NCBI RefSeq assembly: GCF_009696605.1 | Contig: NZ_VULR01000007.1 | Span: 1-64,000 of the forward strand | Source of the DNA: Anaerosalibacter bizertensis | GTDB lineage: Bacteria > Bacillota > Clostridia > Tissierellales > Sporanaerobacteraceae | Reading direction: 5' to 3' | Length of the DNA stretch: 64,000 bases | Shown: positions 37,322 through 47,773 of the stretch, one piece after another | Position numbering within the stretch: position 1 is the first letter of the stretch | Layout of the letters: every line of letters starts with the position of its first letter | Made by a program: the position numbers and the translations under genes | Notes under the pieces: model-generated | Seen by the model: the letters and a program-made list of their open reading frames with translations, nothing else | Databases searched by the model: none | Told to the model about the DNA's origin: nothing

Positions 37322-37648
37322 ATAAACACTTCCTTTCTAAGAACCTATAATTTAATTATATATAATACATTTGCATATATATAATAGAATTATCTTATAG
37401 GGATTATATTCAAATTAATATAATCAATAATATTACTGAAAATTTTATTTATTAAATTGCCAATAAACGAGTCATTAAATTTATTTTAAAAAGGCTTGAA
37501 AACATAACATTCAATAAAATCAACTTTAATATTAAATTTATTAATTAGTTAATCATAATTATTAATTAATTGATTGCTATTTTTAATAAATGATGGTATA
37601 TTATATTTAAATCTTTAAATATAATATTAATTTCATGGGGGCATGGGT
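37322..37648. other. Very AT-rich divergent intergenic region with a perfect dyad
   Basis: This gap separates the minus-strand methyltransferase and the ABC exporter. Its main feature is a perfect 13-bp dyad at 37599-37626 (TATTATATTTAAA, TC, and complement) just before the GGGGG ribosome site of the ABC gene, a possible operator or start-region hairpin. Otherwise only A/T runs. Confidence 0.55.
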
Positions 37649-39370
37649 ATGAGAAAATATTTTTTTAAACCAAGGGGGCTTTTATTTTTAAATTTATTAT
37701 TTGCAGTACTTCTTTCTATTGTAGATATATTTTTTGCTTTTATTCTTGGAAATATTGTAGATGTTAGTGTTACGGGAAGTGGATTGGGATTTAAAAGAAT
37801 TTTATATATTGGAATGGGGACTATGGCAGCTGAGGCTATATTGTCATATTTAGTTAGAATATTTAGAGGAAAGTTTATTAGAGAATCTATGTGTTATTTA
37901 AAAGAAGATATATTTAACAATATAATGTCTAAGGATATGGCTTCTTTTAATGATCAAAATAGTGCTGACTATATTTCAACTATAAATAATGATACTAATT
38001 TAATCGAACAAGATTATTTTATAAATATTTTAGATAGCTTCCAATATATATCTTTATTTATATTGGGAACTTATTCAATTTTCAGACTAAATATATACAT
38101 AGCTATTGCAGCTTTTATAATAGGTTTTATTCCTATTTTCATTCCTTTAATATTTCAAAAAGAAATGGGAAGGAGGAAAAAGGAATATTCCAATAGTGTA
38201 AGTAATTTTACTACGAAGATTAAAGATATATTTTCAGGATTTGAAGTTATTAAAAGCTTCAATATAGAAGAAAAGATAAGGGAAGATTATAATAACTCAA
38301 ATAATGCTGTAGAAGATAGGAAATATGATTCTGCTAAAATGGAAGCTATAGTCAATTCCTTATCACAATTTTTTGGTTCTATGGTCTTCTTTGCTCCTCT
38401 AGGATTAGGGACTTATCTTGTATTAAAAGGCAAATTTACTGTAGGTGGAATGTTGACTTCGGTACAGCTTATGAACTATATAGTAAATCCTATCCTTAAT
38501 TATTCCAATATAGTTAATAAAATAAAGGGGATAAAACCTATAAATGATAAAATAGGAAATATAGTTAAAGTAGATAGGGTCTGTGATGAGGGCTTAGAAA
38601 AAAGCTCCTTTGAAAATTCTATTGAATTTAAAAATCTATCTTTTTCATACAATGAAGACAGGCAAATACTTAAAGATATGAACTTAAGTATAGATAAAGG
38701 TGAGAAGGTAGCTATTGTAGGGAAAAGTGGTAGTGGCAAGTCTACTTTATTAAAACTTCTATTAAGATATTATAAAGGCTATGATGGAGAAATAGTTATA
38801 GACAATATGGAGAATAGGGAATTAAAGATTTCTTCTACCTATGATCTTATATCTATAATACAGCAGAATGTATTTATGTTTGATGATAGCATTAAAGCCA
38901 ATATTGCTTTATATGGAAACTATACAGATGATGAAATAGATAGGGCAATAATCCAGTCTGGACTTTTAGATTTAGTCAAAACTTTGCCTAATGGGAGTGA
39001 TTCCAGTGTAGGAGAAAATGGCTGCAATCTTTCAGGAGGGGAAAAACAGAGAATATCCATAGCTAGGGCTTTAATTAAAAATACCCCTATACTCTTATTA
39101 GATGAAGCTACAGCAAGCCTTGATTCAGAAACTTCCTATGAAATAGAATCTTCAATATTGGATATAGAAGGGTTAACTAGTATAGTTATAACCCATAAAC
39201 TAAATGAAGAATTGTTGCAAAGATATGATAAGATAGTAGTTATGGACAATGGTACTATTATTGAAGAAGGCAGTTTCTATGAGCTAATAGATAGAAAAGG
39301 CTTTTTCTACAATCTATATAATGTAGAAAAAGCAGCCTATGATGGTCTTATAGAAGGGATGAGCCAATAA
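37649..39370 (+). CDS. ABC-type exporter, fused permease and ATPase
   Basis: The half-transporter of about 573 residues has six membrane helices in the first 300 residues and an ATPase domain with Walker A GKSGSGKST at 358-366, signature NLSGGEKQR and Walker B ILLLDEATASLD. It is of the lipid/peptide/drug exporter type and would act as a homodimer. ATG 37649 is preferred to 37643 from the distance to GGGGG. The GNAT gene overlaps its stop by one base. Confidence 0.88.
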   Translation: MRKYFFKPRGLLFLNLLFAVLLSIVDIFFAFILGNIVDVSVTGSGLGFKRILYIGMGTMAAEAILSYLVRIFRGKFIRESMCYLKEDIFNNIMSKDMASFNDQNSADYISTINNDTNLIEQDYFINILDSFQYISLFILGTYSIFRLNIYIAIAAFIIGFIPIFIPLIFQKEMGRRKKEYSNSVSNFTTKIKDIFSGFEVIKSFNIEEKIREDYNNSNNAVEDRKYDSAKMEAIVNSLSQFFGSMVFFAPLGLGTYLVLKGKFTVGGMLTSVQLMNYIVNPILNYSNIVNKIKGIKPINDKIGNIVKVDRVCDEGLEKSSFENSIEFKNLSFSYNEDRQILKDMNLSIDKGEKVAIVGKSGSGKSTLLKLLLRYYKGYDGEIVIDNMENRELKISSTYDLISIIQQNVFMFDDSIKANIALYGNYTDDEIDRAIIQSGLLDLVKTLPNGSDSSVGENGCNLSGGEKQRISIARALIKNTPILLLDEATASLDSETSYEIESSILDIEGLTSIVITHKLNEELLQRYDKIVVMDNGTIIEEGSFYELIDRKGFFYNLYNVEKAAYDGLIEGMSQ

Positions 39371-39882
39371 TGATTATAGAATATGCTAAAAAAGAAGATT
39401 ATATATCTATTCATAATATTTCAAAAGAGCTTAATATAGAATATGCTAAAAACAAGGAAAGAGGGGTTTTATTAAGGATAATCCCTAAGGAGTTTATAAA
39501 AGATAATATTGAAAATTTTATAGTTGCTAGGATTGACAACAGGGTTGTAGGATTTTTGTGGTTTAGTATTAAATATCCTAAAGATATGTTAAAGTACACT
39601 GAGCTTAGAGAGAATATCCATAACTGTGTTTACTCTGAGCAGATAGGTGTTAAAGAGGAATTTCAAGGTCAACATATTGGTAAAGAACTTTATAGATTTC
39701 TGAAAAACAATTATAAAGAAAAAGGGATATTAGTATTTGTAAATATGGCTCCAGAAAAAAACATAGCCTCCCTGTCTTTTCATGAAAGTTTAGGTTTTAA
39801 AGTTGTTGGAGATTTTTATAGAAAGGACTTTTGTGGTTTTAAAGATTATAAGGCTAATTTATTAAAACTAAAGCAATTATAG
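39370..39882 (+). CDS. GNAT family N-acetyltransferase
   Basis: The 170-residue protein has the acetyl-CoA-binding core EQIGVKEEFQGQHIGKELYRFLKN (Q/R-x-x-G-x-G/A-like) and the C-terminal ASLSFHESLGFKVVGDF typical of GNAT enzymes. Substrate unknown. Overlap with the ABC gene (TAATG) implies coupled translation, so the acetyltransferase may modify what the exporter handles. Its end overlaps the convergent EamA gene by 29 nt. Confidence 0.85.
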   Translation: MIIEYAKKEDYISIHNISKELNIEYAKNKERGVLLRIIPKEFIKDNIENFIVARIDNRVVGFLWFSIKYPKDMLKYTELRENIHNCVYSEQIGVKEEFQGQHIGKELYRFLKNNYKEKGILVFVNMAPEKNIASLSFHESLGFKVVGDFYRKDFCGFKDYKANLLKLKQL

Positions 39883-40762
39883 TAAGTACTATTGCTAATT
39901 TATTCTTATTAGAAAGCTTTTCTTTAAATATAAAGAAACCTCCAATATTTATTAAAACAATGCTTCCAGCACTATAAATAGGGAAGGCAACAGAAGTTTT
40001 TACACTTTCTAAAGATAATATTAAAAAATATGAAGAAAATAGATTAGGTATGCCTACTGCAAATCCAGTAAGTATATCTTTTTTTGTAATCTTATTTTTT
40101 TGTTTTAAAGTATAATATATGCTTATTAAAAAAGCTACAAAGAATACTGAGAATAAAAATATATCTTTAAATTCATTTAATGCATATTTTTGATATATTT
40201 TATTTGAAAACTCTGCCATACCTCCAAGTATAAAGAGTAGTATAAGGCTTTTATTATAATTAAATCTATCTTCCATATTATTAGGTAGATTTACAATAAT
40301 TATAGAAGCCATGGAGAGTATGATCCCTATCCATTGAATAAAAGAAGGGAGTTCATTCCAAAGTATTATAGAAAAAATCATAGGTATCAATATACCTAGT
40401 TTAGCAAAGGTACCAGATATACCTACCCCATTTTCTTTTACACTTTTTTGATAAAAAATAAAGGAGAGAAAAAAGAAAATTCCTGCAATAGAGCCTACTA
40501 TAATTCCCCAAATTATGCTGGAATATGGGGATAAAGTATGTATATTATTAGAATGTAAAAGTTTAAATTCATTAAAAAAAGTATTTTCTTTCGTTATATT
40601 TTTAAATAAGTCCTTGTAGAAGATCATAAATAAACTAGTTGAAAAAGCAATAAAATAATTGGAACTAGTAATAGCATACCTATTTGTATTAGAATTTTCT
40701 GCGTATTTAAATATAAGGGCAATTAAAGAACTACAAAGTGTTGCGAGAAATAAGAAGAACAT
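39854..40762 (-). CDS. EamA/DMT-type membrane transporter
   Basis: The protein of about 302 residues has roughly ten hydrophobic segments in two halves, with GIFFFLSFIFYQKSVKENGVGISGTFAKLG and LSLESVKTSVAFPIYSAGSIVL-like repeats of the drug/metabolite transporter superfamily. I put the start at ATG 40762 with GGGGGAAAGG before it; the open frame to 40846 crosses promoter sequence of the neighbouring pseudogene. Substrate unknown. Confidence 0.8.
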   Translation of the reverse strand: MFFLFLATLCSSLIALIFKYAENSNTNRYAITSSNYFIAFSTSLFMIFYKDLFKNITKENTFFNEFKLLHSNNIHTLSPYSSIIWGIIVGSIAGIFFFLSFIFYQKSVKENGVGISGTFAKLGILIPMIFSIILWNELPSFIQWIGIILSMASIIIVNLPNNMEDRFNYNKSLILLFILGGMAEFSNKIYQKYALNEFKDIFLFSVFFVAFLISIYYTLKQKNKITKKDILTGFAVGIPNLFSSYFLILSLESVKTSVAFPIYSAGSIVLINIGGFFIFKEKLSNKNKLAIVLTIIALVLIN

Positions 40763-40908
40763 AACCTTTCCCCCTGTTTTCAAATCTAATTTCACTATAC
40801 CAGTAAAGTCATAATTATACAATAAAGATTTATTAATAGTTGACAAGTATTAAAACTTCACCATATTGGATAAGTATATACTAAAATATTTAGTAGAGGT
40901 GAAGTAGT

Positions 40909-41162
40909 ATGGATGGACTTATTTTAACTAAGGAATATATGGATATAGTAAAAGCCAATCCCTTTTTTATATCAACCTATGTTTTTTGCTGAAAAAGGCA
41001 TAGAAAACTTCAATAATAAAAGTTAAAGATTTTAAGCTTAATATAGGAGTATATATGTACAATGAAAAATTTACAGGGCTTTATACTAAGATTAACAGGA
41101 ACAATATAATTTTTGGAAGAGAAGGGTATTTTTCAATTCCTAATATGTTAGTTTTAATATAA
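40909..41162 (+). pseudogene. Decayed duplicate of the ATP-grasp-like gene at 45123
   Basis: The leader, start and both ends of the gene at 45123-46451 recur here, with two deletions. The first joins positions equivalent to 45168 and 45249 (80 bp, at an AAAG microhomology), the second removes about 989 bp equivalent to 45312-46300. What remains encodes MDGLILTKEYMDIVKANPF, then a stop, and out of frame VKDFKLNIGVYMYNEKF and NNIIFGREGYFSIPNMLVL before TAA. The promoter region (from about 40805) is also duplicated. It cannot make a working protein. Confidence 0.93.
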
Positions 41163-41233
41163 GCACTAAAGAGTTTACCTTTTTAGTCGATATTATAAAC
41201 TACTATATAATATTTATATAAGGAGTTGAATTT

Positions 41234-43279
41234 ATGAAAGTTAAAAGTATAAAAGTAAAAATGATACTATTGCTTCTTCCCGTAATTATATTATCAATGT
41301 GTTCACTAGGATATATGAGCTTTTCTAGTTCGAAGAAGATAATAAACAATGAACTTGAGATAAGAATGAATAGCTTAGTTAATGAAAAAACTCAAGAAAT
41401 AGAGAAAAGCCTTCAAAGGCATGAAAAAATATCTGAAAGCATGGCCAGAATGGTAGAAAGCTCTTTATCAATTTTTACTGAAGAAAATTATGCTAATATT
41501 ATAAAGGATTTAATTGAGACAAATGAGGAAACTTCTGGTGGAGGAATTTGGTTTGAGCCATTTAAATTTGATGAAGAAAGAGAGTTATTTGGGCCTTATG
41601 CTTATAAATCCAATGGTAAGGCTGTCTATTTAGATGAATACAGTAAAGTAGATTATAAACAAAATGACTGGTATAAAATTGGAAAAGACTCCGAAAAAAC
41701 TGTTGAATGGTCAGCTCCCTACTATGATGAAGTTGCAAAGGTTGCTATGGTAACTTCAACATCTCCATTTTATGATAAAAACAATAATTTTATTGGAGTA
41801 ACTACAGCAGATATAGATTTATCTACTTTACAGAATAATATTAAAAGCATGAAAATAGGCAATAAAGGCAGGGTTTTTTTAATAGATGGAAATGGTCTAT
41901 ACATTGCAGATCAAGATGAATCTAAAATGATGAAAATTAATATAAAGGATGATAAAAACGAAACATTAGCAGATTTAGGTAAAGAAATGTTATCTAAAAA
42001 GAATGGCAAATCAACATTTAAAGATGATCATGGAACTGAAAAAGTATATTATAAGACTATAGATGGCACCAATTGGATTGTATGTATGGCAATACCAGAG
42101 TCAGAAGTTTATTCACAAGTAGATTCTTTAAGAACTAAGATAGGTTCTATAATAATAATTTCAATTGTAATAGTAGTTTTATGTATATTTTTATTTGCAA
42201 ATTACATAGGAAATAATATTAAAAAAGTTAATGATTTTGCTATGCAAATAGCAGATGGAGATTTAACAGGACAACTAGAATTAAAAAGTAATGATGAACT
42301 TGGTGAAATGAGTAATCATTTAAACAAAATGAAGGAAAATATCCATTCTATTATAAAATCTATAATGGATAATTCTGAATATATTAACACATCGGCTGAG
42401 GAGTTATCAGCAACAGTTGAAGAATTGTCAGCAAAGTCCTTAACAATCAATGATGCTGTAGATACAATTGCAGAAGATATGGAAGAATCTAGTGCTGCGT
42501 CAGAAGAAATAAGCGCATCTATGGAAGAAGTAGATTCAAGTGTAAATGTATTATCTTCAAATGCTACAAAAGGTAGTCACAATGCGAAATCTGCTAAGGA
42601 GAGGGCAAGTCAGGTACAGGTTAATAGTAAAGATGCAAAACAAAAAGCAGTAGAATTGTATATTCAAAAGGAAAACAATATGAAAAAAGTTATTGAAGAA
42701 AGTGCTGTAATAGACAATATAAAAATCATGACAGACACTATTTCCTCCATAGCAGAACAAACTAATCTATTAGCTTTAAATGCTGCAATAGAAGCTGCAA
42801 GAGCAGGAGAACATGGAAGAGGGTTTGCAGTAGTAGCAGAAGAAGTAAGAAAACTTGCAGAACAATCTTCCGATGCTGTAATAGATATACAAAACACTAT
42901 AGAATCAGTGAAAAAAGTATTTAATGATAGTATCGAAACAGGTAATGATATATTGGCATTTATAGATGTGGATATTAGAAAAAATTATGACGAATATGAA
43001 GAAATGGGTAATCAATACTATATTGATTCAGATTTTGTAAGTACAATGTCAGAAGAATTAGCAGCCATGTCAGAAGAAATTACAGCAACAGTTGGTGAAG
43101 TAAGTGATGCAATTCAAAGTATGGCTCAGTCCACACAGAAATCTAGTGAAAAAGCAGAGACTATAAGGGAAAATATGAATGAAACTACAGAAGCTATAGA
43201 GTATGTAGCTGAAACAGCCCAGAGACAATCTGAGCTTGCACAAAAGTTAAATGATATGGTTCAGAAATTTAAAATATAG
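41234..43279 (+). CDS. Methyl-accepting chemotaxis protein with dCache-type sensor
   Basis: The 681-residue receptor has membrane helices at about 10-30 and 300-325, a large extracellular sensor with Cache features ([57 protein letters not shown]), a HAMP segment, and a long coiled-coil signalling part with [20 protein letters not shown] and [21 protein letters not shown]. It should sense small ligands and control flagellar rotation through CheA. Single gene. Confidence 0.95.
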   Translation: MKVKSIKVKMILLLLPVIILSMCSLGYMSFSSSKKIINNELEIRMNSLVNEKTQEIEKSLQRHEKISESMARMVESSLSIFTEENYANIIKDLIETNEETSGGGIWFEPFKFDEERELFGPYAYKSNGKAVYLDEYSKVDYKQNDWYKIGKDSEKTVEWSAPYYDEVAKVAMVTSTSPFYDKNNNFIGVTTADIDLSTLQNNIKSMKIGNKGRVFLIDGNGLYIADQDESKMMKINIKDDKNETLADLGKEMLSKKNGKSTFKDDHGTEKVYYKTIDGTNWIVCMAIPESEVYSQVDSLRTKIGSIIIISIVIVVLCIFLFANYIGNNIKKVNDFAMQIADGDLTGQLELKSNDELGEMSNHLNKMKENIHSIIKSIMDNSEYINTSAEELSATVEELSAKSLTINDAVDTIAEDMEESSAASEEISASMEEVDSSVNVLSSNATKGSHNAKSAKERASQVQVNSKDAKQKAVELYIQKENNMKKVIEESAVIDNIKIMTDTISSIAEQTNLLALNAAIEAARAGEHGRGFAVVAEEVRKLAEQSSDAVIDIQNTIESVKKVFNDSIETGNDILAFIDVDIRKNYDEYEEMGNQYYIDSDFVSTMSEELAAMSEEITATVGEVSDAIQSMAQSTQKSSEKAETIRENMNETTEAIEYVAETAQRQSELAQKLNDMVQKFKI

Positions 43280-43299
43280 AAGGCAATATATTCCTAAGC

Positions 43300-43353
43300 T
43301 AATATTATCTATAATTTTTATATATATTAATACAAACATTATAGATAATATTA
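43300..43353 (+). terminator. Long A/T dyad after the chemoreceptor gene
   Basis: A perfect 16-bp inverted repeat (TAATATTATCTATAAT and complement) with a 22-nt loop, followed by TTTGTTTT. Probable terminator. Confidence 0.65.
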
Positions 43354-43415
43354 ATTTGTTTTAATGGCTATAGTATCGTAAAATTAGTATGAATAAAAGC
43401 TTAGGGGGTATATGT

Positions 43416-43880
43416 ATGACAAGAGAAGAACTGTTGGAGTCAGTAAAAAAAGAAGCAGAGGGATACTTTGAAAGAGGAGAATTTTTTTGTTCAGAAGCAG
43501 TAGTGCATACTATAAACAGATTGCTTGATAAACCCTATAATGATGACATTGTAAAAATGGCTTCAGGATTTCCAATAGGCATGGGAAAATCTGGCTGTTT
43601 ATGTGGAGCTGTAAGCGGGGGACAAATGGCTCTGGGAATGGTATATGGTAGAGTACATGGGGAACCTATGAATGATAAAATGTTTCCAATAGCAGCAGGA
43701 CTACATGATTTTATAAAAGAAGAATATGGCTCAACTTGTTGTAGGGTTATGACTAGACAGTGGGCAGGGGATAATTTCAAAAGCCCTGAAAGGAAAAAAC
43801 ACTGTGTAGAAATTACTGGAAAAGTTGCAGAATGGGTTGCTGAAAAATTAATAGAAGATGGACAAGTTGAAATAAAATAA
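43416..43880 (+). CDS. C-GCAxxG-C-C family protein
   Basis: The 154-residue protein carries the cysteine pattern of this redox-type family: C25 in FFCSEAVV, GCLCGAVSGG with C61 and C63, C108-C109 in STCCR, and C130. These cysteines are thought to bind a metal or heme, or to form disulfides; function is unproven. ATG 43416 lies behind AGGGGG; an upstream ATG at 43389 has no ribosome site. Confidence 0.85.
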   Translation: MTREELLESVKKEAEGYFERGEFFCSEAVVHTINRLLDKPYNDDIVKMASGFPIGMGKSGCLCGAVSGGQMALGMVYGRVHGEPMNDKMFPIAAGLHDFIKEEYGSTCCRVMTRQWAGDNFKSPERKKHCVEITGKVAEWVAEKLIEDGQVEIK

Positions 43881-43912
43881 TAGTAAGCCACTAATTTTAG
43901 TGGCTTACTATT
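43879..43912. terminator. Bidirectional terminator between convergent genes
   Basis: The perfect 15-bp stem AATAGTAAGCCACTA / TAGTGGCTTACTATT with an ATTT loop lies across both gene ends. Confidence 0.88.
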
Positions 43913-44846
43913 ATTTTACAGTTTCAGTTTTATTAGACATGAATTTTACATATTTAAATAATACATAAAGTACCATTATAACTGATATTAATTCTTCAAA
44001 CTTTATAATATATTTAAGTATTGGTATAGGTTTCCCTATATTAGCTAAAAATCCATTTGTTAATTTAATAGATATGGCACTAATAACTAGTGGAAAAGTA
44101 AAAGCTGAATAACTAGGATAGAATCGTAGTTTCAATAGTTTAGGTAGTTGGAATAATATACATAGCAGTGTAAGTTGTGATAAAGCTACTAAGAACCAGA
44201 CAATGATCATGTTTTTATTCTGAAAAGAATTCATATATCCAGCTAAACAAAGGCTAGCAGGTGCAGAGAAGATTACAATTGTAGGTAGTGCTGGTTTTGG
44301 AATCTCTCCAATCTTTAAAACCCTTTTCAAAATAATTGGCAATAATATTAAATAAGATATAAATCCAAACCAAAATATTACTTGTCCAATTTTCATCATA
44401 TTAAATACTGGACTAGTAACAGATGCTACTACAATTCCAACATAGACAATAAACCAACTAGGGAAAACTTTTTTAATATTGAAGTTAAATATATATTTCC
44501 TTGTAAAGGAAAAGATTAATATAATATGAAGAATAAGTCCAATAATCCACATAATAAAGGCTAATGAATATGAAAAGTCTTTTATATAAGTGGATAAAAG
44601 CATAATTCCCATAGAAAAAGTAGGAAAAACACTATAAACTACAGGGTTATCTAAACTTTCTCTTACTTCTTTTGGATATATTATGATCTTTAAAAGCATT
44701 AAAATTAAAATAATAGCAGACAATATACCAAAGATATTTCTGTAGATATTTCCATAGGATAGTACTAGATTTCCAGTAGCTGCTAAAGCTAACATTAGTC
44801 CAACAATTGGTACTGGCAATTGTTTAACTATTCTTTTCATATGCAT
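43911..44846 (-). CDS. TDT family transporter (tellurite-resistance/dicarboxylate type)
   Basis: The 311-residue protein has ten hydrophobic segments. VPIVGLMLALAATGNLVLSYG near the start and SAPASLCLAGYMNSFQNKN in the second half fit the TDT (TehA/Mae1/SLAC1) family of anion and dicarboxylate transporters. Substrate unknown. ATG follows a GGAGAG site. Confidence 0.82.
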   Translation of the reverse strand: MHMKRIVKQLPVPIVGLMLALAATGNLVLSYGNIYRNIFGILSAIILILMLLKIIIYPKEVRESLDNPVVYSVFPTFSMGIMLLSTYIKDFSYSLAFIMWIIGLILHIILIFSFTRKYIFNFNIKKVFPSWFIVYVGIVVASVTSPVFNMMKIGQVIFWFGFISYLILLPIILKRVLKIGEIPKPALPTIVIFSAPASLCLAGYMNSFQNKNMIIVWFLVALSQLTLLCILFQLPKLLKLRFYPSYSAFTFPLVISAISIKLTNGFLANIGKPIPILKYIIKFEELISVIMVLYVLFKYVKFMSNKTETVK

Positions 44847-45018
44847 CTCTCCATTCCTATTTATATTTTAACTATTCTACCATAGATTACCATATAAGCA
44901 AAAACAAGTCCAATAGAAAATATCTATAATAATTGTCCTCTAATAAAGGAAGTACAATATACTAGATAATGGTTTCTATGGTATTATTATTTGTAGAAAG
45001 CCCAGTTCCAGTTATATC

Positions 45019-45119
45019 AAAGTCATAATTATATAATAAAGATTTATTAATAGTTGACAAGTATTAAAACTTCATAATATTGGGTAAGTATATACTAAAA
45101 TATTTAGTAGAGGTGAAGT
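45019..45119 (+). promoter_or_regulatory. Duplicated leader with TTGACA and palindromes
   Basis: This leader is nearly identical to 40805-40905. It has a TTGACA at 45054-45059, the 17-nt palindrome TACTAAA-ATA-TTTAGTA, and complementary ACTTCA / TGAAGT words, the second beside the ribosome site GAGGTGAAG. A clear -10 at the right distance is not evident (TAATAT at 15 nt is the best). Confidence 0.5.
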
Positions 45120-45122
45120 AGT

Positions 45123-46451
45123 ATGGATGGACTTAGTTTAACTAAGGAGTATATAGATATTGTAAAAGAAAATCCTGAGAAGTATTATGAAGATTATAGA
45201 TTAACAGTGGAAAAGGTAGCAAAATCCAATGCAAGATATAAGGGAAAGCCAATCCCTTTTTTATATCAACCTATGTTTTTTACTGAAAAAGATATAGAAA
45301 ACTTCAATAATATAGGGAAAGTATTAATGTCTATAGCAAATAAGGTTACAGAAAAATACATAGAATCTCCAGAGTATAGGAAGAAGTTTAAATATCCTAA
45401 GCTATTGGAAGAACTTATATTGGTAGATCCAGGTTATGATGTAAATATTCCTATAGGAAGGTTTGACCTTTTCTATGGTGGAGGAGATAAATTTAAATTT
45501 ATAGAGGTAAATACAGATGGCACTTCTGGTATGAATGAGGACAATATTTTTTCAAATATACTGCTAGATACTGAATCCATGGAAATAATGAAAAAAAGGT
45601 ATAATATATCCTATTTTGAATTGATAAATAGCTGGGTTGAGGAAAGTTTAAAAATATATAGTAGATATGATAAGAAGGATAATAAACCTAATATAGCAAT
45701 TGTAGATTTTAAAGAAACTGGAATAACGGCTGAATTTGAAGCTTTTAAAAAAGCATATATAGAACATGGTTATAATTGTGTTATTGCAGATCCAAGGGAT
45801 TTGAAATATAGGGATGGAAAGTTGTACTATGAAGATATGAGGATAGATCTTATATATAGGAGGATAGTTACTGTAGAGTTTATAGAAAAGTCTAATGAAA
45901 TACCTGATCTTATAGAGGCTTATAAAGATGGAGCAGTATGTGTTGTAGGTTCTCTTAGGTCTCAAATAATGCACAATAAGATTATATTTAAAATACTCCA
46001 TGATGAAGATACTTTAAGCTTTTTGTCAGAAGAAGAAAGAAATCTTATAAAGAACCATATCCCTATTACTAAGGAATTTGGTGGTGACGAGAAGATATTT
46101 GAACAGGTTTTGAAAAATAAAGATAGTTATATAATAAAACCTATAGATTCCTTTGCTTCTCAGGGTGTTAATGCTGGTAGAGATTTTTCTGAAGAAGAAT
46201 GGAATAATATATTGATCAAGTGTTGGAATAAGGACTATTTAGTTCAAGAATTTATTGACCCCTATACTAGACCTTTTGTACAATTTGAAGATGGAAAATT
46301 AAAAGTTAAAGATTTTAAGCTTAATATAGGAGTATATATGTACAATGAAAAATTTGCAGGGGTTTATACTAGGATTAGCAGGAACAATATAATATTTGGA
46401 AGAGAAGGATATTTTTCAATTCCCAATATGTTGGTTTTGTCACAAGTATGA
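45123..46451 (+). CDS. Glutathionylspermidine synthase-like ATP-grasp protein
   Basis: The 442-residue soluble protein looks like the preATP-grasp/ATP-grasp group related to glutathionylspermidine synthase: GRFDLFYGGGDKFKFIEVNTDGTSGMNE near residues 112-140, IDLIYRRIVTVEF, YIIKPIDSFASQGVNAGRDF as the ATP-binding lysine strand, and LVQEFIDPYTRPFVQF. It should ligate a carboxylate to an amine using ATP; the substrate is unknown. A broken copy with the same promoter lies at 40909. Confidence 0.68.
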   Translation: MDGLSLTKEYIDIVKENPEKYYEDYRLTVEKVAKSNARYKGKPIPFLYQPMFFTEKDIENFNNIGKVLMSIANKVTEKYIESPEYRKKFKYPKLLEELILVDPGYDVNIPIGRFDLFYGGGDKFKFIEVNTDGTSGMNEDNIFSNILLDTESMEIMKKRYNISYFELINSWVEESLKIYSRYDKKDNKPNIAIVDFKETGITAEFEAFKKAYIEHGYNCVIADPRDLKYRDGKLYYEDMRIDLIYRRIVTVEFIEKSNEIPDLIEAYKDGAVCVVGSLRSQIMHNKIIFKILHDEDTLSFLSEEERNLIKNHIPITKEFGGDEKIFEQVLKNKDSYIIKPIDSFASQGVNAGRDFSEEEWNNILIKCWNKDYLVQEFIDPYTRPFVQFEDGKLKVKDFKLNIGVYMYNEKFAGVYTRISRNNIIFGREGYFSIPNMLVLSQV

Positions 46452-46520
46452 TTATAGACTATCTAATAGTTTACATGGTATAATTTAACTAGTGATTATA
46501 CGAGGAAAGGGGTCTTTAAA

Positions 46521-47762
46521 ATGGATAAAGAGTTCTTCATTAAAAACAGAAAAGAACTAGGTAAAGCTTTAGAAGACAATAGTATATTGTTGTTATTTGC
46601 AGGTACAGCACCATATAAATCTGCAGATGAACAGTATCAGTTTGCGCCAAATAGGAATTTCTATTATTTAACTGGAATTGATAGGGAGAAAATTATCCTA
46701 TTGATAAGTAAAATAGATGGAGATATTTCAGAAAAGATATTTGTAGAAAGACCAGATCCAGTTATGGCAAGATGGATTGGGGCTAGAATGACTGCTGAAG
46801 AAGCAAAAGAAGTATCAGGAGTAGAAAATATTGATTACTTAGATAAATTTGAAGAAACTATTGGTTCTATTTTAGAAAGGAATAGAATTGAAAAGTTATA
46901 TTTAGATTTAGAAAGACAAGAGATTAGAGCTGCAATAACTGATCCCCAATATTTTGCTAAGATGATCAATGAAAGATATCCATATATTGAAATAAAAAAC
47001 GCCTATTATGATATTGCAAAGTTAAGGGTTATAAAATCAGATGAAGAGATTCAACTTATGAAAAAGGCAATAGAAATAACCCAAGAAGGCATAGAGAATA
47101 TGATAGATAATATTAAACCAGGAATGATGGAATACGAAATTGAAGCATATTTTGATTTTACCTTAAAGAAAAATGGAATATATGAGAAGGCTTTTAAGAC
47201 CATTGCTGCAAGTGGGAAAAATGCTACTATACTTCATTATGTGGAGAATAATTGTAGAGCTGAAGATGGAGATTTAATATTATTCGATTTAGGAGCCCAA
47301 TATAAATACTATAATGCAGATATAAGCCGTACATTCCCTGTAAATGGAAAATTCACTGAAAGACAAAAACAAGTTTATAATGTTGTATTAAAGGCAAAAG
47401 AAGCTGTTGAAGAAGCAGCAAGACCAGGCCTTCCTTATAAGGAATTAAATGAAATTGCTAAAAAAGTATTAACAGAAGGTTGTAAAGAGTTAGGGCTAAT
47501 AAGGGATGATAAGGAGCTTGTAAAATACTATTTCCATAGTGTATCCCATTATTTAGGGTTGGATGCTCATGATATAGGAATATATAATACAGTTCTCAAA
47601 CCAGGTATGGTTATAACAAATGAGCCAGGTCTTTATATTGAAGAAGAAGGAATAGGAATAAGAATAGAAGATGATCTGTTGATAACAGAAGATGGATGTG
47701 AAAATCTATCTAAAGATATTTTAAAAACTGTAGAAGAGATAGAAGATTATATGAATAGATAG
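46521..47762 (+). CDS. pepP: Xaa-Pro aminopeptidase (aminopeptidase P, M24B)
   Basis: The 413-residue metallopeptidase removes N-terminal residues before proline. It has an aminopeptidase P N-domain and the pita-bread fold with metal ligands D256 and D267 (FDLGAQYKYYNADISRTFP), the histidine in VSHYLGLDAHDIG, and two glutamates in NEPGLYIEEEGIGIRIEDD. The N-terminal FAPNRNFYYLTG is also typical. Confidence 0.93.
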   Translation: MDKEFFIKNRKELGKALEDNSILLLFAGTAPYKSADEQYQFAPNRNFYYLTGIDREKIILLISKIDGDISEKIFVERPDPVMARWIGARMTAEEAKEVSGVENIDYLDKFEETIGSILERNRIEKLYLDLERQEIRAAITDPQYFAKMINERYPYIEIKNAYYDIAKLRVIKSDEEIQLMKKAIEITQEGIENMIDNIKPGMMEYEIEAYFDFTLKKNGIYEKAFKTIAASGKNATILHYVENNCRAEDGDLILFDLGAQYKYYNADISRTFPVNGKFTERQKQVYNVVLKAKEAVEEAARPGLPYKELNEIAKKVLTEGCKELGLIRDDKELVKYYFHSVSHYLGLDAHDIGIYNTVLKPGMVITNEPGLYIEEEGIGIRIEDDLLITEDGCENLSKDILKTVEEIEDYMNR

Positions 47763-47773
47763 TTAAAGTAAAA

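Noticed and set aside
40763-40846. N-terminal extension of the EamA transporter
   Set aside because: The extra codons overlap the duplicated leader of the pseudogene; a strong GGGGGAAAGG site lies just before the internal ATG at 40762.
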